NCBI GenBank assembly: GCA_964491785.1
Contig: CAZBGS010000003.1
Coordinates: 1 to 64,000, forward strand
Direction of reading: 5' to 3'
Source of the DNA: RZZS01 sp964491785
GTDB lineage: Bacteria > Pseudomonadota > Alphaproteobacteria > Micavibrionales > Micavibrionaceae
DNA: 64,000 bases
The notes below the pieces were generated by a model. That model saw only the letters and a program-made list of their open reading frames with translations, was not told the DNA's origin and did not search any database. The first letter of the stretch is position 1, and each line of letters begins with the position of its first letter. Below are positions 49,019 to 57,912 of the stretch, piece by piece. The position numbers and the translations under genes are program-made.

Positions 49019-51063
49019 AGCCAAAAGAACATAACCACGCCAGGATCTACGGCTATACCTTGATAGAGCTGTCTATTGTCATGCTGATACTGGGCGTTGG
49101 AGTAGCGTCCGCCCTGCAATGGTATTCAGTTCACCAAAAAAAGCAGAAATTCGAAACAAGCGAATCCAACATAACACAAGTAACCAACGCACTCGGCGAT
49201 TTCCGGTCAATGTTTGGCCGCTACCCGTGTCCTGCATCGTTTACAGCGATAAGCGGCGACACCGACTACGGCCACGAAAGTAACATGTGTTCTGAAGCCA
49301 CAGCATTTTCAGCATCAGGCATCGGCTCCATCAGCAATGGGGTTTTGATTGAAAAAAGTAAAAGAGATATTGCAGGACTGGGAAAACCCCGCATTATAAG
49401 AGGATCCATTCCTTTCCGTGTTCTAAACCTGCCAGAAGAAATTGCCTACGACGGCTATGGTAACCGTCTGACCTATGTAATAACTGAACCCCTTGCCCTC
49501 AGTAGTCTTTTCAAGTTCGACCGGGGCGGGATTTCAATTATTTCCAGCAAAGGAACTCCTGATGTTTCCGCGGTGACCCCTGCAGACTCAGCTCATTTTT
49601 TTGTTTTCAGTTCGGGCCCGAACGGCAAGGGCGCCTACAACAGACATGGATTTATAACTGATCCCTGCCCGGCTTCCTCCGATCTGGAAAACGAAAACTG
49701 TGATGCCGACGGCGATGCGACATATCTTGCTAGTCCGTCAAGAAACGATTCAAACGGAAGCCTGCATTTCGATGACGAGGTGTCTTACTTCGCCCGTGGT
49801 GAAATGCCTCTTTGGCAATACTCGGACACCCCCGGCGCCGAAAACCACATAACCAATAAAAATCTGGGCGCAATCTCGGTTAATACCGATTCTCCTTTTG
49901 CTCAATTTCATGTCGCCGGAAGAATCAGAGCCAGGGATTCTATATATGCAGACGAAATTTGCGACACTTCCTTCCCCCCCAAATGTTTTCAGACCTCCCT
50001 TATCGCCGGGGAGGAGGCTTCAGGTGGCGGTCTACGTTGCCCAAGCGGATCCTTCATGGTGGAAATCAAGGATGGAGTTGCGATCTGCAAAACTGTAAGC
50101 GGCTTGGAAATTAGCTGCGATCCTGGATTTGTATTGATAGGCATCGATGACAACGGTAACCCGATATGCCAAACGATATCAACCAGCTGCCCAAATGCCT
50201 CTGTCGAGCTTTGTGGCGAAGATAGGCTCATTTCCGCAGGAGAGCGGGGAGACCGAAGAACAGTATCGGCTGGATATTCACGCAAGCAAATATTTGAATG
50301 CAATAACAGAATATGGAACAGTCTCGGCGAAAGCGGAATGTGCGTTTGTGAAGAATCGACCTCACAGAAATGGACTGAATGCGCCCCCGGATACACAGGG
50401 CAGAGATTGGTTGAAAGGCAATTTCTTTGCTCTACGGGATCATGGACATCCTGGGTCGACATTGACGTAACAGATTGCACCTGTGTCCCCACATCAGAAC
50501 GAACTCAGTGGTCTTGCACTTCGCCTCTGACTGGCAAGCGAAACATGATTAGGGACTGGGTTTGCACTACCCCCACCTCGGGAAAATGGACAAGCTGGAG
50601 AGAAGAGAGCAACACCTGTACATGTGAAGAGAGAACTTCGGTAAAAACTTTGTCTTGTCCTTCAGGGTTTAAGGGTAGCATTACCGAAACCTGGAAGCTT
50701 AATTGCTCAACCTTGAAATGGGTACTTACGGAAAGAGTCGATAAATGTGTATGCGAAACAATCTCGGAAGGCCCGATCGAAGCTCCCTGCAGCGATGGAA
50801 TGAAAGGCGTTAAAAAAATCAAGCGCGATTTCCTCTGCCCCGAAGGCGTATGGACTCCATGGAAAACAGTTGAAGACTTGTGCTATCCGGCACCGATAGT
50901 AAGCTGCACATGGACACCGTCCGGTCAGGCCAGTTTTGGCCAGGGAAGCGCCAGAGGCGTAATGAGAGGATCTTCATGCCCCTGCGGCACTGAAAATACC
51001 GCCTGCTACGATGCCAGCGGATACGGGGTTTACACCAACTACAGTGAATGCGTATGCAAATAA
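49015..51063 (+). CDS. Very large prepilin-like protein B with Trp/Cys repeats
   Basis: 682 residues. The prepilin segment is YGYTLIELSIVMLILGVGV. The shared globular module follows, then an LHV-type motif (SVNTDSPFAQFHVAGRI) and, from about 450 to 640, four 45-residue Cys repeats that each contain C-x-C-E, an RNM/RxF-type arm and W-x-x-W (WTSWVDI, WTSWREE, WTPWKTV). Pilins are rarely this long; minor PilV-type adhesins are the closest concept. The start overlaps the preceding stop (ATGA). The repeats resemble thrombospondin type 1 only loosely. Confidence 0.8.
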   Translation: MKPKEHNHARIYGYTLIELSIVMLILGVGVASALQWYSVHQKKQKFETSESNITQVTNALGDFRSMFGRYPCPASFTAISGDTDYGHESNMCSEATAFSASGIGSISNGVLIEKSKRDIAGLGKPRIIRGSIPFRVLNLPEEIAYDGYGNRLTYVITEPLALSSLFKFDRGGISIISSKGTPDVSAVTPADSAHFFVFSSGPNGKGAYNRHGFITDPCPASSDLENENCDADGDATYLASPSRNDSNGSLHFDDEVSYFARGEMPLWQYSDTPGAENHITNKNLGAISVNTDSPFAQFHVAGRIRARDSIYADEICDTSFPPKCFQTSLIAGEEASGGGLRCPSGSFMVEIKDGVAICKTVSGLEISCDPGFVLIGIDDNGNPICQTISTSCPNASVELCGEDRLISAGERGDRRTVSAGYSRKQIFECNNRIWNSLGESGMCVCEESTSQKWTECAPGYTGQRLVERQFLCSTGSWTSWVDIDVTDCTCVPTSERTQWSCTSPLTGKRNMIRDWVCTTPTSGKWTSWREESNTCTCEERTSVKTLSCPSGFKGSITETWKLNCSTLKWVLTERVDKCVCETISEGPIEAPCSDGMKGVKKIKRDFLCPEGVWTPWKTVEDLCYPAPIVSCTWTPSGQASFGQGSARGVMRGSSCPCGTENTACYDASGYGVYTNYSECVCK

Positions 51064-52310
51064 TTTATTCAGAAATTAAGGGGAATCCGAATGGATTTTC
51101 CCTCATCGAAATGGCAATTCTAAGCCTTGTTATTGGCATACTTATGGCTGGAGCCATGATGGCATATGACACTTATCAGTCCCGTCGGAAAATGGATTAT
51201 TCGCGGGAAAGCCTTATCAACATTAACAGAGCACTGCTCGAATACCGGGACACCCACGGTGCGTATCCCCGACCTGCCCGCCTGGATATCCCTATCGACG
51301 ATATGAATTACGGCTGGGAATATGATATTTCCTCAATCAATCCTGCTACGGGCACGTGCGAACAGGGAATTTGCAGGGTATCAGGAAGAGATGTGAACGG
51401 TGATGGACATCACGAAACAATTCTTATTGGAGAAATACCAATTAACACCATTAATGAATCCAATGAGATCGACTTAATAAAAATCTCTGATGCTTATGAC
51501 GCATGGGAGCATAAAATCACCTATGCCGTAACTGAAATTCTGACTGATCCTACCACTTTTGGTTCATTTAAAGGCGCGATTTACGTCGAAGACGAAAATG
51601 GTCTCTCGGTTTTGAATGAGCCTGGAATAGCTCACTTTGTTCTTATTTCGCACGGAATGAATGGCAAGGGTTCATATGACAAAAATGGAAACAAAATACC
51701 ATGCGCCACCGGACTGACGACAGATCCCGATGGAAATCCGCTACCACCCACACCGCCCATGAGCATGCTTGAGGCTGACCTTCAGAACTGCGTACATAAC
51801 AATGGGGTTTTCGTAAACGGTCTTTATAGTCTCGCCGATAATAACAAGTACTTTGACGATTACGTCCACGTTCAGGCATGGGCTTCACGGAGAATATGGG
51901 CTATTAATTCAGACGGCAGTATTTACAACACCAACATCGGCAACGTAGGCGTAAACACCCACATCCCCGAACAACGCCTCCACGTTAACGGCGATATCCA
52001 GGCCTTCACTTTCTATGCCGATCCTTTCAATGGAGCATCTATTACCGACAATTTTTACTGCGATGCCGACAATGACGGAATTAAAGACGGCGATTGCGGC
52101 CTGTGCGATAGTCTTGGCAAGAATTGCATGCCCCCCACGATCCTCGGTGGTGAAATGGATCGGATGAAATGCCCTGCTGGCTACGCGATAACCAAAATAG
52201 AAAACAATCAGGTCTATTGTGATTCTGTCACCGTTATTCCTGCGGCCAGTTCTTGTCCCAAAGGGATCCAGGCGATCAAGGGCGACGGCACACTAGTCTG
52301 TGTTCCATAG
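51048..52310 (+). CDS. Large prepilin-like protein C
   Basis: 420 residues. The prepilin motif GFSLIEMAILSLVIGILMAG is preceded by about 16 residues. The shared module is present (YPRPARLDIPIDDMNYGWEY, IGEIPINTI, HFVLISHGMNGKGSY) with NVGVNTHIPEQRLHVNGDI, then a Cys-rich C-terminus with DADNDGIKDGDCGLC, a calcium-loop-like sequence. The start overlaps the previous gene by 16 bases; the Met two codons in (51054) is also possible. Last gene of the operon. Confidence 0.83.
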   Translation: MRMQIIYSEIKGNPNGFSLIEMAILSLVIGILMAGAMMAYDTYQSRRKMDYSRESLININRALLEYRDTHGAYPRPARLDIPIDDMNYGWEYDISSINPATGTCEQGICRVSGRDVNGDGHHETILIGEIPINTINESNEIDLIKISDAYDAWEHKITYAVTEILTDPTTFGSFKGAIYVEDENGLSVLNEPGIAHFVLISHGMNGKGSYDKNGNKIPCATGLTTDPDGNPLPPTPPMSMLEADLQNCVHNNGVFVNGLYSLADNNKYFDDYVHVQAWASRRIWAINSDGSIYNTNIGNVGVNTHIPEQRLHVNGDIQAFTFYADPFNGASITDNFYCDADNDGIKDGDCGLCDSLGKNCMPPTILGGEMDRMKCPAGYAITKIENNQVYCDSVTVIPAASSCPKGIQAIKGDGTLVCVP

Positions 52311-52368
52311 TTCGTTTTTTATCAAAAACTGGTGCGGTCGATACGGATGATGGTTATTATCCGTATCT

Positions 52369-53466
52369 ATGGCCAGTTATATCCTTAGACGTCTGCTGCT
52401 GATGATCCCCACACTGTTCGGCGTAATGCTGATCAGCTTTGTGATCATCCAGTTCGTGCCCGGCGGCCCGGTCGAACGCATGATCTCCCGCCTCCAGGGC
52501 CATGGAACCGATGCGACCTCCCGCTTTGCCGGAGGCGGCAGCGACATGGCCCTGGGAGTTGCCGCCAGCACCGGCGAGATTAGCAAATACCGCGGCGCGC
52601 AGGGCCTCGACCCCGAATTCATCAGGGAACTTGAAGCAATGTACGGCTTCGACAAACCCGCCCACATCCGCTTCGGCCAGCTGGTATGGAACTACATCCG
52701 CTTCGACCTCGGACAAAGCTATTACCGCGACATAGAGGTAACCAGACTTATCCTTGAGAAAATGCCCGTCTCCATCTCGCTGGGTCTCTGGTCGACCCTG
52801 ATCATTTACCTTATTTCAATCCCGCTCGGAATAAAGAAAGCCGTCCGGGACGGCGAGCCTTTCGACGTCTGGACAAGCGCCGCCGTTTTCATTGGCTACG
52901 CGATTCCCTCTTTCATGTTCGCCATCCTGCTGATCATCCTTTTCGCCGGAGAGCGCTTCCTCAACATCTTCCCTTTGCGCGGCATCATCTCCGACGGCTG
53001 GCAGGAATGGCCATGGTGGAGAATCGTACTTGATTACTTCTGGCATATGGCCCTGCCTGTGGCGGCAATGGTAATCAGCGGCTTCGCCTCGCTCACCATG
53101 CTTACAAAAAACTCTTTCCTGGACGAGATAAACAAACAATACGTCCTCACCGCCCGCGCCAAAGGCCTGAGCGAGCACAGGGTTCTTTACGGCCACATCT
53201 TCCGCAACGCCATGCTGATCGTGATAGCCGGCTTCCCCGCCGCCTTCATCCACATTTTCTTCACGGGCTCGCTGCTGATCGAGGTGATTTTCTCCCTTGA
53301 CGGTCTGGGCCTGCTGGGCTGGGAAAGCGTCATGGATCGCGATTATCCGGTAGTGCTGGGCACTCTCTACATTTTCACTCTTATCGGTCTCGTCATGACC
53401 CTGATAAGGGATCTGGTCTACGTCCACGTGGATCCCCGCATAGATTTCGAAGCCAGGAAGGTGTAA
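52369..53466 (+). CDS. yejB: Peptide ABC transporter permease, YejB-like
   Basis: 365 residues of the DppB-type permease family. The first segment is YILRRLLLMIPTLFGVMLIS, followed by QFVPGGPVERM and a late EAA loop (TARAKGLSEHRVLYGHIFRNA), then VIFSLDGLGLLGWESVMDRDYPVV. It lies directly upstream of yejE and overlaps it by 1 base. The ribosome site is poor. The ATPase subunit gene is not in the window. It most likely imports oligopeptides with YejA. Confidence 0.9.
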   Translation: MASYILRRLLLMIPTLFGVMLISFVIIQFVPGGPVERMISRLQGHGTDATSRFAGGGSDMALGVAASTGEISKYRGAQGLDPEFIRELEAMYGFDKPAHIRFGQLVWNYIRFDLGQSYYRDIEVTRLILEKMPVSISLGLWSTLIIYLISIPLGIKKAVRDGEPFDVWTSAAVFIGYAIPSFMFAILLIILFAGERFLNIFPLRGIISDGWQEWPWWRIVLDYFWHMALPVAAMVISGFASLTMLTKNSFLDEINKQYVLTARAKGLSEHRVLYGHIFRNAMLIVIAGFPAAFIHIFFTGSLLIEVIFSLDGLGLLGWESVMDRDYPVVLGTLYIFTLIGLVMTLIRDLVYVHVDPRIDFEARKV

Positions 53467-54494
53467 TGCGCGCAATGTCCCCGATCACCCGCCGCCGCCT
53501 TCACCAGTTCCGCGCCAATAAAAGAGGCTTCTACAGCCTGTGGATTTTCCTCGCCCTGTTCACGCTGTGCCTGTTCGCCGAATTCATCGCCAATGACAAG
53601 CCGTTGCTACTGAGCTACAACAACCGCCTGTATTTCCCGGTTTTCGTGACTTACCCTGAAACAGATTTCGGTGGAGACTTTGAAACCGAAGCCGATTACC
53701 GCGACCGCTTCGTCCAGGATCTGATCAGCAATAACGGCTGGATGGTCTGGCCCCCGATAAGATTCTCATATAACACGATAAATTACGAATTACAGCGTCC
53801 CGCTCCGGCACCTCCGTCATCCGACAACCTGCTCGGAACCGACGATCAGGGACGCGACGTCGCCGCCAGGGTAATCTACGGCTTCAGGATATCCGTCCTC
53901 TTCGGCCTCGCCCTCACTCTGGTAAGCTCGGTCGTGGGCATCACCGCAGGCGCCTTTCAGGGATATTACGGCGGCAGGCTGGATCTGCTCATGCAGCGGG
54001 TAATCGAAGTCTGGACTTCCCTGCCCTCGCTTTACATTCTCATCATCTTTTCATCCTTCTTCATTCCAGGTTTCTGGACACTGCTGCTTATTCTGCTGCT
54101 GTTCTCATGGGTGTCGCTCGTCGATGTGGTGCGCGCCGAATTCCTGCGTACCCGCAATTTCGATTACGTCCGCGCCGCCAGCGCGCTGGGCGTCTCCAAC
54201 CATGTAATCATGTGGCGTCACGTCCTGCCAAACGCCATGGTGGCCACGCTGACGCTTATGCCCTTTATCCTCACCGGCTCGATCACCGCCCTGACCAGCC
54301 TTGATTTCCTGGGTCTCGGCCTCCCGCCCGGCAGCCCCTCTCTGGGCGAACTGCTGCTGCAGGGGAAAAACAACCTCAATGCCCCGTGGCTCGGAATCAC
54401 CGCTTTTTTATCGCTTGCGATCATGCTCAGCCTGCTTACTTTCATAGGCGAAGCAGTCCGCGATGCCTTCGACCCCCGCAAAACCAGACTGTAA
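53466..54494 (+). CDS. yejE: Peptide ABC transporter permease, YejE-like
   Basis: 342 residues. The N-terminal helix is FYSLWIFLALFTLCLFAEFIA. A YejE-specific periplasmic insert near 60-115 (DFGGDFETEADYRDRFVQDL) is followed by LLGTDDQGRDVAARVIYGFRIS. The EAA loop is VRAASALGVSNHVIMWRHVLPNA, and GLGLPPGSPSLGELLLQGKNNL follows. It pairs with YejB in the inner-membrane channel. The stop is followed by 180 bases without a recognised feature other than the weak region before 54675. Confidence 0.9.
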   Translation: MRAMSPITRRRLHQFRANKRGFYSLWIFLALFTLCLFAEFIANDKPLLLSYNNRLYFPVFVTYPETDFGGDFETEADYRDRFVQDLISNNGWMVWPPIRFSYNTINYELQRPAPAPPSSDNLLGTDDQGRDVAARVIYGFRISVLFGLALTLVSSVVGITAGAFQGYYGGRLDLLMQRVIEVWTSLPSLYILIIFSSFFIPGFWTLLLILLLFSWVSLVDVVRAEFLRTRNFDYVRAASALGVSNHVIMWRHVLPNAMVATLTLMPFILTGSITALTSLDFLGLGLPPGSPSLGELLLQGKNNLNAPWLGITAFLSLAIMLSLLTFIGEAVRDAFDPRKTRL

Positions 54495-54674
54495 AGTGAA
54501 AGATCTTCCAGATTCGCAGCTGCTGCCGACGAACTCCCGTAAGAATCGATGAATTATCTCAACTCGATTTTTTCTAAACTATTACTTCAGAAATTTACTG
54601 ATTAACCGCACGAGCCGCTTGCAATTATGGAATTATATCAGTATATATGATTTTCCTTCAGCGAGGTGTTCGTA

Positions 54675-55424
54675 ATGTCGGCAAAGACCGGATCCAGTAA
54701 GATTGCATGTGACGGCTTGCCCATCCCCGGCAAGCTGGTAGCGGCATTCTCCACCCCCGCGGATCTGGACGGTATCGAAAGATTGCTCTCTGACCCGGTA
54801 AAAACAAAGATAGATCCGGAATGCTTCGTGCTCGAACGCCCCCGCGAAATCTTTGTTAAGCACGTCGATGAAGGCTCGATAGTCATCCTTAAAGATGAAG
54901 CTGAAAATGTCAGAGCTATGTCGGCGTCTTACCGCATCGGCGGCCTGATCGAAACCGGAACCTGCCTTACCGGTTTGAATTCCGGAACAGGCTCCATAGT
55001 CATTTCCCTCTCCGCACTGGAAGCTTTCATGAGAACCGGCGGCGAAAAACCTGTCGTTTCCAAGATGAAGCCTTCCAACGTGCCGGCTTTTACAGCCTAC
55101 CGCCATCGCCTTAAATGGGAACTGATAACATCTACATTTTTACAGCATGATCTTAATGAAGCCTGCAAGGGCGCGATAATTTCCGAGCCGCAAAACCACA
55201 GGACACAATGGTTTCTTGCCACAAAAGAAACGCTCGGTACGATGGCCGAAATCCTCCTGGCCGCCGGTGATCGCGGAATCCGCCACAAAAGCAATCGGCA
55301 TATCCGCTTTGAACTTACCGAAGCCCTGAAACAAATCGGTCTGGACAGCCGCAAACTAAAGGAAATCAGCAAAGGCAAATCCCCATTGGATGGCAGTCCT
55401 CTGCGCCCGCAAGGATTAGACTGA
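54675..55424 (+). CDS. Protein of unknown function
   Basis: 249 residues, alpha/beta. ATG 54675 follows GCGAGGTG. Visible elements are FVLERPREIFVKHVDEGSIVIL, an EAENVRAMSASYRIGGLIETGTC strand set that loosely recalls GNAT acetyltransferases, and a helical second half (HRLKWELITSTFLQHDLNEAC). No catalytic motif is clear and I do not recognise the family. It is co-directional with the M20 gene 53 bases downstream. Confidence 0.6.
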   Translation: MSAKTGSSKIACDGLPIPGKLVAAFSTPADLDGIERLLSDPVKTKIDPECFVLERPREIFVKHVDEGSIVILKDEAENVRAMSASYRIGGLIETGTCLTGLNSGTGSIVISLSALEAFMRTGGEKPVVSKMKPSNVPAFTAYRHRLKWELITSTFLQHDLNEACKGAIISEPQNHRTQWFLATKETLGTMAEILLAAGDRGIRHKSNRHIRFELTEALKQIGLDSRKLKEISKGKSPLDGSPLRPQGLD

Positions 55425-55477
55425 CAAACGAACTTGCTGGCAATATAATGCTCGGCCTAACCAGGAGACAGCCGCAA

Positions 55478-56671
55478 ATGAACATCCGAAACAGCATTTA
55501 CGACCTTGCCGAAGAAATCGCCGCATGCCGCCACAAGCTTCACGAAAACCCGCAGACAGCCTTTGAGGAGGAATTCGCTTCCGGCCTCATAGCCGCCAGA
55601 CTGACCGAATGGGGCATCCCTTTTGAGCGCATGGCCAAAACCGGCATAGTCGCCACCATCACAGGCGAGCGCACCGACAGCGGCAGATCAATCGGATTGC
55701 GTGCGGATATCGATGCTCTCAACATTACTGAAAAGTCCGGCCAGCCATGGGCCTCTAAAATTCCCGGCAAAATGCACGGCTGCGGCCATGACGGCCATAC
55801 CGCGATACTTCTTGGCACGGCCTTGTATCTGGGCCGCAACCGGAACTTTAACGGCACCGTCCACCTGATCTTCCAGCCCGCCGAGGAAGGCGAGCGCGGC
55901 GCCGACCTGATGATCGAGGAAGGCCTCTTCAGACGCTTCCCCTGCGACGCCGTTTACGGCATGCACAACTGGCCCGCTCTGCCCAAAGGCTCCATCGCCA
56001 CGCGTCCGGGGCCCCTGATGGCGGCCTCGGATACTATAGAGATCATCGTCAGGGGCAAAGGCGGCCATGCCGCCCTGCCGCATTTATCGGTCGACCCTCT
56101 CATAATCGGCGCGAGAATCGTCACCGCCCTGCAAACGCTGGTCAGCCGCAATGTCGACCCCGTCGATACCGCCGTTATCAGCATAACCAACTTCAATTGC
56201 GGCACCGGCGCCGACAATGTTATCGATGACACCGCCCGGCTTCTCGGCACCGTCCGCACTTTCAGCGAAGCAACCAGAAAAATGCTCGAAAGCCGCATCG
56301 AGGCCGTAGCCCTCGGCATCGCCGAACCCATGGGTGCAGGCATCGAATATAAATATAGACGCGTGATCGATCCGACCGTAAACGACCCGCGCCAGACCGC
56401 ATTCTGCGCCGGTGTCGCCAATGACCTTTTCGGCGAAACCAACGTGAATACAAACGTCGAACCATGCATGGGCGGCGAGGATTTCGGATCGATGCTGCGG
56501 GAAGTCCCCGGCTGCTACGTCTGGATCGGCCAGGGCGAACCCGGCACCCCAAACAGCCCCCATAACAAAAGCCTGCACAACGCCGGTTACGACTTCAACG
56601 ACGGCATAATCCCGATCGCCATCGAATACTGGGCAAGAATCACAGAAACCGCCATGCCCCTGAAGGGTTAG
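55478..56671 (+). CDS. M20-family amidohydrolase (N-acyl-amino-acid deacylase)
   Basis: 397 residues with the M20D pattern: RHKLHENPQTAFEE, GLRADIDALNI, MHGCGHDGHTAILLG (the metal-binding Cys/His region), FQPAEEGERGADLMIEEG and MGGEDFGSMLREVPG. These enzymes cleave N-acyl groups from amino acids. Location just upstream of arg genes suggests a role like ArgE deacetylase, but substrate cannot be read from sequence. AGGAGA precedes ATG 55478. Confidence 0.87.
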   Translation: MNIRNSIYDLAEEIAACRHKLHENPQTAFEEEFASGLIAARLTEWGIPFERMAKTGIVATITGERTDSGRSIGLRADIDALNITEKSGQPWASKIPGKMHGCGHDGHTAILLGTALYLGRNRNFNGTVHLIFQPAEEGERGADLMIEEGLFRRFPCDAVYGMHNWPALPKGSIATRPGPLMAASDTIEIIVRGKGGHAALPHLSVDPLIIGARIVTALQTLVSRNVDPVDTAVISITNFNCGTGADNVIDDTARLLGTVRTFSEATRKMLESRIEAVALGIAEPMGAGIEYKYRRVIDPTVNDPRQTAFCAGVANDLFGETNVNTNVEPCMGGEDFGSMLREVPGCYVWIGQGEPGTPNSPHNKSLHNAGYDFNDGIIPIAIEYWARITETAMPLKG

Positions 56672-56691
56672 AAATTATAACAAAGTAGTAA

Positions 56692-56735
56692 TTGACAAAC
56701 CGGTGATGTTTCCTGCTTTATTGTCCTATGACAAT
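56692..56735 (+). promoter_or_regulatory. Candidate promoter with palindromic operator before the P-loop gene
   Basis: TTGACA at 56692-56697 is followed at 18 bases by a weak -10 (CTTTAT) and by the perfect inverted repeat ATTGTC-CTAT-GACAAT at 56720-56735. The remaining bases up to 56850 hold no feature. A repressor site for the arginine cluster is possible. Confidence 0.4.
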
Positions 56736-56850
56736 ATTTGCTGTCCGCACAAACCCGCGACGACGAACCGGCTGATACCTGCCGGCGTCCTGCTGCGCGC
56801 GCACGCCCGGCCACAAAGTAATCCCAGTATTTTTTAACCCGGTGCGGATA

Positions 56851-57912
56851 ATGAAAAGCATTACCATTGATAAAATCGGTTCGGTCACCAAAAACCTCAA
56901 ACTTGACCACGAAGAGGAAATCTCCGGCGAAACCCTGACCGCCACGGGCACGGTTCTTGCCGCGGAAATTCTAGACGACAAGGCCATATATAACGAACTT
57001 GAACTCCCCTCGGGCCGCATGTCCAAACTCAAGCGCGGCGACATAATTGCCGTGGCTCTGGGAGAACGCATGGCGCTTAAAGGTTTTGTCGGCCGCCTGC
57101 CCAAAAGCCTGAAGCCCGGCGACACTATCCATTTGCTCAACCTCGGCGGAGTAGCCGGAGAATGCACCAGCGCCAACAAACACGAAGTCGGCGAACCCCT
57201 TCGCATCAAGGTTCTCGGCGCCATAGCAAGAAAAGGCAAACCGCTTAACATCGCCCAGGCCGCACTGTTCAGACCCGAAGAAAAACTGAAAAGCGACGTT
57301 CCCCTGATCATAACCACCGGCACCAGCATGGATTCAGGCAAGACGACCGTCGCCGCCGAAGTCATCAAAACCCTGAGCCGCACCGGCATGAAACTTTGCG
57401 GAGCAAAACTTACCGGCGTCGGCCTCCAGCGCGATCTTTACAAGATGCAGGACTACGGCATGCATGCAGCGGTCTCCTTCGTGGACGCCGGCATTACCTC
57501 GACCGCCAATATCGACGAGGGATTGTTGAAGCGCATCACGCGCGGAGCCATAAACCACCTGAGCAGGCACAGGCCGGACGCAATCATGATCGAGTTCGGC
57601 GATGGCCTGATCGGACGTTACGGCGTCAGGGCGATTATCAGCGATCCTGAAGTCCAGAAGAACGTCCGCCTTCATATCGGCTGCGCCCGAGACCCGGTAG
57701 GCGCTCTCAAACTCGCTCAGGATTGCGCCGCCCTTGGCGTGCCGCTTGACATCATGAGCGGCCCCGTGACCGACAATCAGATCGGCCAGGAACTGGTACG
57801 CGAGGCAACGGGACTGATCACTTACAATGCATTCAACCCCGGCAACAATGAATGGCTTGATCTGGTGATAGAAAGATGGATGGGAAATTCAGAGCATCAA
57901 TTATCGGCGTGA
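56851..57912 (+). CDS. P-loop NTPase of the DUF1611-like type, in the arg cluster
   Basis: 353 residues. The N-terminal half is beta rich. The P-loop is TTGTSMDSGKTTVAAE near residue 155, followed by LCGAKLTGVGLQRD, FVDAGITSTANID and IMIEFGDGLIGRYGV. The arrangement recalls DUF1611/MobB-like NTPases (GTDxAVGKxTT). It may activate or ligate an amino acid intermediate; nothing proves that. The start is ATG 56851. The gene overlaps argC by 37 bases, so the two are translationally linked. Confidence 0.7.
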   Translation: MKSITIDKIGSVTKNLKLDHEEEISGETLTATGTVLAAEILDDKAIYNELELPSGRMSKLKRGDIIAVALGERMALKGFVGRLPKSLKPGDTIHLLNLGGVAGECTSANKHEVGEPLRIKVLGAIARKGKPLNIAQAALFRPEEKLKSDVPLIITTGTSMDSGKTTVAAEVIKTLSRTGMKLCGAKLTGVGLQRDLYKMQDYGMHAAVSFVDAGITSTANIDEGLLKRITRGAINHLSRHRPDAIMIEFGDGLIGRYGVRAIISDPEVQKNVRLHIGCARDPVGALKLAQDCAALGVPLDIMSGPVTDNQIGQELVREATGLITYNAFNPGNNEWLDLVIERWMGNSEHQLSA

